Below, one piece after another: positions 22,561 through 55,000 of a stretch of DNA of 55,000 bases. Every line of letters begins with the position of its first letter. Positions within the stretch are counted from its first letter, which is position 1. The position numbers were made by a program, and so were the translations under genes. This DNA comes from Apostichopus japonicus (lineage: Eukaryota > Echinodermata > Holothuroidea > Aspidochirotida > Stichopodidae): positions 22,079,876-22,134,875 of the forward strand of contig NC_092567.1 in the NCBI RefSeq assembly GCF_037975245.1. Direction: 5' to 3'. Below the pieces are notes generated by a model that did no database searches, was not told where the DNA came from, and saw only the letters and a list, made by a program, of their open reading frames with translations.

Positions 22561-22773
22561 ACAGTGAATAAATGATACACACAGAATCATTGCATCCGAA
22601 CAATGTAGAAAAAGGAATATATCTGATGTGGCGGTCACTGCAACGATACCATTCCTATCCAACGATGGTTCGGCTCGTTATGCCGAAGCTATCGCGACAT
22701 TCTACCAAAGGGACCGAAGTGACATTATTCCTAAGGCCAATGCTATCTATCCTGACATAGTTGTTGATAAGAA

Positions 22774-24364
22774 CAGTGGCGGAGCGTCCATACAGTCGGG
22801 GGGGGGGGCGGATGCCCCCCCTGACGGACTCAAATGGACTGCTGGCGCCCTTTTCAGCTCTTTACCACTTTTTACTTATTCGCGATTATTGACTTTTTTT
22901 ATTGCGCTCTCATCTACTTTTTGACATTTGTCACATTTTGTTTGTGTAATTTTTTCTGCAAATTAGCCAGGCCCGGAAAGGGTCATTTCCGGCGATCTAG
23001 GGAGTGTCTTTACTCAAAAAATTTCTGTACGCTACGCGCCAACCAGTGGTGGCGCTCCGCTTAGATAGTTTCGAAAGCGCGCCCATACAGACCATTCTCG
23101 CCCCTCCTGACCAATACCCCTAGCCAGGGGCGGCAATTTGTTTCAAATATTGGGGGGGGGGGACATGCAGGCAAATTTCTATCCAAGCGGAGCGTCACCA
23201 TCGGTTGGCGCGCAGCGTACCAAAAAAATTTCTGGTTTTGATAGCCCCCAGATCACCGGAAATGGCACTTCTCGGGCTTGAAACTGACCAACCAGATGTA
23301 CACTTTTGCCTGAGAACCAAGTTTTTCCTAATAGTTTTTTTTCATTCATAACCTTTTTTTCAAGATTGTCACCAGTCACACATCATGTTCTACCTCATTG
23401 CATCTCCTGTGGATCATTGCTTTTGTAGGTAATTCTTCGTAACGCCCTACAATACCCGTCAGCCCCACTTTTCAAGGTTTTAAGCCCATTATTTGTTCAG
23501 AATTTGATTAATAAATTCACTTCAAAACATACCCATAATGTTGCATAATATTTCATCTATGGACAACCAATATAGAAAAACCCCCCTCAACCCCTAACAG
23601 ACCGGTCAAAATTGCACGAGTAGAGGGAAGTATGATGAAGAATGTTGGTCAAGGAATTTTCGAAAATTCAGACACAGTTAAATTATTGGTGTACAAATAT
23701 TAAAACCTCTTATAACGGCTACTATAAAACTTCGATATCATAGAAAATACCAAAAAAATATGCACGAGGGAGAGGGCGGTCTCCACCCTTCATCCCCCCT
23801 CCCTTGGCTACTCACCTGCGGTTAGAAATCTTGTAGGAAACAGGCCAAATGGAAACCCAGTGAACCCATATCGATGTGGATCATATATATGATTGTACGT
23901 ACTTACACAAGATGCAAACCAAATTTCATTACGGATGCGGTCCGTCTAGCTATTCATTTCGAAAAAAAAGTAAAAACTACTTTCGGTCATATATAGTAAA
24001 ATATTGTGACACGGTTAGACAGGCGCCTTGCGAGGAATTTGCGAGGGGCAAAGCTTGTACCCAGACTTTCTAAGCGTAGCGCCACCATTAGTTGGCGCGA
24101 AGCGCAAAAAAAAATTTGGCCGAAAATGCCTCCCAGATTGCTGGAAATGGCACTTCCCAGGCCTTGTAAGTTGCATCTAAGCATTTTCTATTTTGAAATT
24201 ACTAGCGATATCATAAAAAAATACAAAACATATGCTTAAAAAAAACTATGCCACCAAATATTGGGGGGGATATTAGATACTATATCCCCCCACCTAAAAT
24301 ATTGGGGGGACATGTCCCCCCGTCCCCCCCATGATCTCCGCCCATGCCCCTAGCTCCGCCACTG
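22774..24364. mobile_element. hAT-type non-autonomous transposon, 1.59 kb
   Basis: The ends are exact inverted repeats: CAGTGGCGGAGC at 22774-22785 and GCTCCGCCACTG at 24353-24364. They are flanked by the perfect 8-bp target duplication GATAAGAA (22766-22773 and 24365-24372). CAGTGGCGG ends and 8-bp duplications are typical of hAT elements. Inside are G and C runs next to the ends and three related blocks of about 100 bp (about 22968-23063, inverted at 23187-23285, and again at 24062-24172). There is no transposase ORF. Confidence 0.9.
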
Positions 24365-24710
24365 GATAAGAATCAACTAACCGACACGAACGAGATGATG
24401 TGTTAGAAATGACTTTCCAAAAAAACCTAACTCACGTCCCACCCTCAGCAGAGGTTGGAGGGAAATTCGCAGAATTTGTTTTGGGAGAATAGTAATCATG
24501 GGATCGGTAAACCCGACTTCACGTATGCCACCAATTTCCGTTCATGAGTAAATTTTGCGCATCAGAATGATCCATTTCGTCAATTGACGAAACAAATAAT
24601 GGATGTTTAATGTCCGCTTGTAAATTTTGGCGTTCCAAGGATCACGAAGCCTCCGAAACTGAGGTTGAAATTAAACAAATCACTCAAGATTTTCGAGATC
24701 TTTGTTTTTG

Positions 24711-24820
24711 TCAATTGTCAACAACTCTGTAACTGGACGACATGTATTAATCTTGGAGTGACTCGAACTTGGGACCTCATGATTGAAAGGCACTGGGGTT
24801 AACCACTGAGCTAACACTCC
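24711..24820 (-). mobile_element. tRNA-derived SINE, head part, minus strand
   Basis: Reverse-complement match to the tRNA-like head and first body segment of the copy at 44961. It includes the B-box complement near TGACTCGAAC and the A-box complement near TTAACCACTGAGCTAA. The 3' domain is missing. A short duplicate of the head (GAGTTAACACTGAGCTAACA) follows to about 24845. Confidence 0.75.
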
Positions 24821-24845
24821 TTGAGTTAACACTGAGCTAACACAC

Positions 24846-27130
24846 CTTAACAAATTACCGTAGAGTTCTGGTACTCACTAAGGTGAAACTACACACTAAG
24901 TATGAATGAATTTCACCCATGTTTTATTTTTTTGAAGATAACGAGTTTAAGAGGTTTTTCAGAACTCGAATGACCTTTGAACTCCAGAAACAGTACATAG
25001 GTTGTTTGTACTCATTAAAGTCGATCCATACGCTAACTATGAACGTCATTCTGTTGACCTCAAATGACATTTTCATCTCTACAATAACATAGGGCTCTTG
25101 CAGTCACTAGTTAGAAACATGTGGCAAGTATCAATTCATCCAAGCTTTTCACTAGAACATATTGTACCTAAACTTGAAGGTTTGAAGCTTTGACAGACAG
25201 ACACACACACACACAAAAAGACACAAAAGACAAACAAAAACAACTTGTGATATTATACCTTTTGTATTCACTTTTAATTCAATAAACGTATTCAATATCA
25301 TGCAAGAATAAAAACGGGCAATATTATGCACGGCAACTCAACATCGCCAAAAAAGAAAGAAAAAAAATTTATTATTATTTTATATTTTCAGTGAAAACGA
25401 AGGAAGAGAGAAATGTACAAGGAAAGGAATATCATCCAAATTACATTTCTGATATTAAATATATTACATATAAAGTATGTGTAAACATTGTAAAAAAAAC
25501 CAAACGTATGGACGTTCTAATCTGTTATTAAAGCTGAGTTTGTTGAGCTGGAAGAAGTGATTAATTCTCTCGAATTTATTTCAAAAGTAGTAATTTGTGC
25601 ATTTTTCTTTTAAGATCAATACGTATCTGGATTTGCCCTTTTTTTTCCTATTTTTTTTTTAATAAAAGTTACAGAAACAATTTGAAGAAGAAACAATAAT
25701 AATTAAAAGTTCATTTTACTTAGAAAATCTTAAGAGAGTCTTTTAGTTTTGAAGGATTTTAAGCAGCCGGGTATGTACCTCTATAGCTGGTCAGCTGATC
25801 AGGAGACTTTTTTTTAAATGATATATTATCCACACTTAACTTTGGATTGATAAGCTCGCACATATATCTCATGAGACGGAATTTTGCAGAGGTGAACAAA
25901 ATATTCAGTTATAGTTTAGATTGGTTGACGCTGTCACATCCAAATACCACATAGAATAATTCTGAAAAATTAACATGCAGTTTTTATAGACATGATAATA
26001 CTACCCACTCCCAGCCCTATCTTGTCCTACTAACCCCCCCTCCATCTTGCCGAAAACTCTCTCGTACCACGCATGTCCTCTCCTACAAAGAAAAACTTGA
26101 CCGATGCATTTACAAAGGGGTGAATAGTGATGCCAGTGAGAACACCAAGTTGTTTTTTGCATAAATAGACCAGATTCCAAACGATTAATTTGGTCATTGT
26201 GGCAGTTATAAAAAAAAGAGCAAATATTGGCAGTACCACTGTTTCAGTGAAAAATGACCACATTTACAAATCTCTCTCTCTGTTTATGTACAATAAAGTT
26301 CTTCAGGCAAAATCATCAATGAATTAAGTAAAACAGCGACAAGATATTCATAATTTTGTTCAGCAAAGAAAAAGAAAAAAAAAACATGAAATTGAAATCA
26401 TTTGAATTAATATCTGAATTTGAGACAAAATTAACATGATCACATGACACAAAAATTGGTTCGAAAAAAAAAAAAATTGTGGAAATGCAAATATTTTACA
26501 GTTTTTATAGATGGGAGTTTTGTCACACAAATAGTCCAGGGGAGGGGAGGATAGGGTATAGTCCAACTCAAACTTAAGGGTGATGGTATTGCTTCTCTCG
26601 CAACCTGCCTGCTCCCCTATAACCCTACCCTCCCCCCCCTCTGCCCCCATTATAGATAATTGATACCGGTAATATTCTTCGTACATTCTTCTCACCTCAT
26701 TTAAAAAACAATTCCTCTCTTCTCCATACCTATGTAACATACTAATAATATCCAAAACTTTAACACACAGATTTCAAAATTTACAATCATTGGGCTTAGT
26801 TTCTGGAAATGTGTATTTTGTTGTTGTTGTGGTTTTTCAAATCTTTCAAATTTAAATTCATCATGAATACAAAAAAAACTATTATTATAGCCAGTTATTA
26901 TTAGTCTATGAAAATCATTTCTTTGATAATAAGGTTAACATCAGATTTTGCCCCCCCCCCCCCCTCCAAAAAAAAAGATAAAATAGTGAAACTATTTATG
27001 TATAACTTATATGCTGTACACGAATTAAAAATTACAGATACAATCGCCATTCCCTGATACAAATTCTACATACAAACTTTGATGTAGCATGGACTGTAGA
27101 AAATGAACTGATGGCTTTGTTTGTATTTTA
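24846..27130. other. Intergenic sequence, no gene seen
   Basis: There are old repeat-like words with TGACCT half-sites (24970-25080), an (AC) run at 25200 and many poly(A/T) and C/G runs (for example 26950). No ORF looks coding. Confidence 0.45.
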
Positions 27131-27305
27131 GACCCTCCTGCAAGCAGGAACTTGCGAAGAAGCCTCATTGGCTTATCAAAGCCCCAAGCTGACCGAAGTC
27201 AGTCTCTTACATTCATATTTAACGTCCATGATTATGAATTGTCAACAACTCTGTAACTGGATGACATACATTAACCTTGGAGTGGCTCGAACTCGGGACC
27301 TCATG
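27131..27305 (-). mobile_element. tRNA-derived SINE, minus strand, head truncated
   Basis: Reverse-complement match to most of the copy at 44961-45184, from the 3' domain (CCTCCTGCAAGCAGG) to the B-box region (GGCTCGAACTCGGGACC). Beyond about 27305 the head sequence diverges. Confidence 0.8.
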
Positions 27306-28770
27306 TGTGGAATGCACCGCCTTTGTGCCATTGGAATTTCACAATATCCTGTGTTTATGAATGGTAGCATTGAAGTAACTGTTGACAAAGGGTTCCCTTA
27401 ACTTCAGTCATTGTGATAGGGCATTCATGCATGTTACATATCAATAGCAGTAAATTCTGTACATTCCAGGGCGTGGGAGGTTAAACTGTGGTATAGTTTG
27501 CTGCTTTATTCCCTTTCGTTTCATTTTCAACAGCGCCATGTGCTATGATATTAGAATACAGCACTGAACATGTAGGACCAACGCAGTGAGGGATTCCAAT
27601 TTTGCTTGAAAACCTCAAAAGTGTCCCCATTTCACATAAATTAGCAGTGCTTCTTGTGGTGATAAAATAAAGCATTATTTGTTTCATTTTTAACCACATG
27701 TCCCACGGCCCCTCAACGTCTGTGCACTCTGCCCCTGCTGCCCCCACCCCCCAGATTTAACCCTCTTCTACTCATGATACTCAACCCTTTGTACAGCAGG
27801 GGCTGATAATTAAGGGTTGGCTGGTGATTAGAGATTGTTAAATGCTTTGCTAAACCACAAACAATACATCTCTCAGACGATCCATTTAAACAGAGCAGAA
27901 CTGTCTTTCACAGCAGAAGTACAAAGTCATTCCTTGCCTGATTCATATATCTTCTTGGAACTCGTGACAAAAGAGCTTTGCTTTGAAACATGGCGGATGT
28001 TATTGAAACTCGCAGAGGTAGTGTCAAACACCTCACGTATGAGAGCTGTTTAATTAATTATAAAGATGTGGCAGTTTTGAGGGGGTAGGGAAGAGGGAGG
28101 TAGAGGGGAGGGTGAGGCCCGAGGATAGTGACAAATGCAAAAGTTGGTTGTTGGCAGCTTGAGGATAAATGTACAATGAGAATACCACAGAAGTGGATGT
28201 AGAAAGGTCAGAACAAAAGAAAATGCTCCTCTCCCCTTACCTCCCCTTCTCCCTCCCCACCCCTCCCTCTCTCTCTCACATTCCCATGTTTCCTGGTCAA
28301 ACCCAACCTGACCCTATTCCACAGCTAATGTTATCTGTATAATAACTGTATAACTGGAGAAAAATGAAAAAAAAAGTATCTCCTTATAAATATCTAATCA
28401 TGTATTACGCAGCTTTTAATATGTTGGGCTAGTAATTCTCTTTCGCTATGCTATTAATTACGAGTGGTTTAATGAGGTTTTTCACGTTAGCTAATGACCC
28501 TATGATAAAGCGAAGAGAGGAAAAACAAAAACTCGAAGAAAACAACGCAGCGATTGCAAGAAAAAATGAAAAAAAAAAGAAAGCTGGGTGAGATTAAAAA
28601 ACATCATATGAAAAGTCTTAGAAGTAGTAATTTACGGTCAAATAGGAATCACAGCGATTTAGAGATGTTTGTGTAAACCTTTCCAACCCTAACACCAAAT
28701 CACGAAACCAGACAGGCAGACAGACATATATATATATATATATAATCGATGCCGATTAACATCACCGCTG
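27306..28770. other. 3' flank of the PI3K gene, with purine and pyrimidine tracts
   Basis: There is no separate gene. 28077-28130 is G/A-rich (GGGGGTAGGGAAGAGGGAGG type) and 28226-28280 is the opposite, C/T-rich, about 150 bp later. Together they could form a hairpin, triplex or quadruplex. A short (TA) run lies just before the PI3K stop (28728-28743). The 3' untranslated region of the kinase must lie here. I saw only ATTAAA-type variants as possible poly(A) signals. Confidence 0.4.
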
Positions 28771-53941
<25,171 letters not shown>

Positions 53942-54074
53942 CTACAAGAGAAGAGGGACGGAAGAAGGCGGAAAAAATAATCAACTTTGAGCGACAACGA
54001 GAAACGAAATGAATGGAACTTTAAGTAAGTAGTACGGGAGGTGAATTATATACCACATGAGTTGGTAGCACTTT

Positions 54075-54655
54075 ATAGGAGAGGAGAAAAACCATGACCT
54101 TGGTTGCTAAGGGAACGGAGATGACAGTTTGTGGCACATGTGCGGAATGGTTTACATATATCCATATGCTTTCTCAGCTTCAGCGATGTCAGAGGCCATG
54201 TTATTCAATTACTACTTTATAGGAGAGGAGAAAACCCATGACCTTGGTTGCTAAGGGAACAGAGATGGCAGTTTGTGGCACATGCGCAGAATGTTTTACA
54301 TATATCCATATGCTTTCTCAGCTTCAGCGATGTCAGAGGCCATTTTATTCAATAACTACTTTCTAGGAGAGGAAAAACCCTTGACCTGGTTGCTAAGGGA
54401 ACGGAGATGGCAGTTTGTGGCACATGCGCAGAATGGCTTACATACATCCATATGCTTTTCAGCTTCAGCGATGTCAGAAGCCATGTTATTCAATAACTAC
54501 TTTATTGGAGTGGAAAAAACCCTTGAACTGGTTGCTAAGGAAACGGAGATGGCAGTTCGTGGCATATGCGCAAAATGGCTTACATACAGCCACATGCTTT
54601 TCAGCTTCAGCGATGTTAGAGGCCATGTTGTTCAATTACTTCAGCTTCGTCGTTC
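54075..54655. repeat. ~143-bp tandem repeat, four copies
   Basis: GGTTGCTAAGG recurs at 54102, 54246, 54388 and 54530 (periods 144, 142, 142). Each unit also has GGCACATGCGCAGAATG-type and TTCAGCTTCAGCGATGT words. Two long overlapping open frames cross the array because units differ in length. Their protein is repetitive and not a known family. Confidence 0.92.
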
Positions 54656-55000
54656 TTCTTCGTTCCTCCTTGGAGGTGGAAATGACGTTAGCCATTTACT
54701 CTCATTTCAACATAGCTCGTAGCTTTAAATTTTTCGAGTGGACTTCAGTCGCAAGCGATAGGTACAGTTTGATCGCAGGACTGTACTAAACTGCCTGAGG
54801 TACAAAGCAAAGCTACCCTGTCTTATATGTACATTTGGTCAACTGTTTAGAACTTAGAATCTAATTTGAAGAACTCAGAATAATTAGGCAACATTCTTTT
54901 ACTCTACGAAACAGCGGAAATGACACAGAGAAAAGGTAACCCAGATTGGAAACAGTCAGGACCACACTGATTGTACATACACGATAAATAAAAACATTCA
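54656..55000. other. PI3K intron to window edge
   Basis: No exon is seen. The remaining N-terminal PI3K exons should lie beyond the window. Confidence 0.4.

Noticed and set aside
27457-27773. Another G-run hAT-like MITE (starts near CAGGGCGTGGGAGG, ends near CTACTCATG)
   Set aside because: The ends are only loosely alike and I found no 8-bp target duplication.

Overview
The window is eukaryotic, from an AT-rich animal genome with introns, poly(A)-tailed SINEs, short DNA transposons and many minisatellites. Class II PI3K, a TNF-receptor-like gene, tRNA-SINEs and recurring 'taggcct' words suggest a marine invertebrate deuterostome. An echinoderm (perhaps a sea cucumber) is my best guess, but it is not proven. 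There is no bacterial operon and no CRISPR array.

Left part (0.2-16.7 kb, plus strand): a GATATC-rich array at 0.2-0.64 kb precedes a small TNF-receptor-like membrane protein. Its three exons (1300-1556, 14913-15082, 16212-16429) join in phase. The 13.4 kb first intron holds two further intact genes on the same strand. One is a single-exon 831-residue C2H2-finger protein with a transposase-like core (3159-5654). The other is an eight-exon, 521-residue SAMD3-like gene (5959-12888). I read this pair as a two-gene DNA-transposon cassette, or a domesticated derivative, nested inside a host immune-type gene. The SAMD3-like gene carries a fold-back element of about 240-bp arms in its first intron. 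A decayed tandem copy of its last exon lies just downstream.

Middle (16.7-28.7 kb): I see no convincing gene. The region holds a tandem triplication at 17-18 kb, TA/GA microsatellites, minisatellites, fragments of a tRNA-derived SINE and a 1.59 kb hAT-type element with a perfect 8-bp target duplication.

Right part (28.8-54 kb, minus strand): one large gene, a class II phosphoinositide 3-kinase. I could resolve 24 consecutive exons with consistent phases, from the end of the Ras-binding domain to the stop codon (1163 codons). They cover C2, PIK helical, kinase, PX and C-terminal C2 domains. The N-terminal exons lie beyond 55 kb. Its introns are crowded with minisatellites, several SINEs, a family of G-run hAT-like MITEs with perfect 8-bp target duplications, and relics carrying a hammerhead-ribozyme-like motif of the kind known from Penelope-like retroelements. 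The TNFR-like and PI3K genes are convergent.
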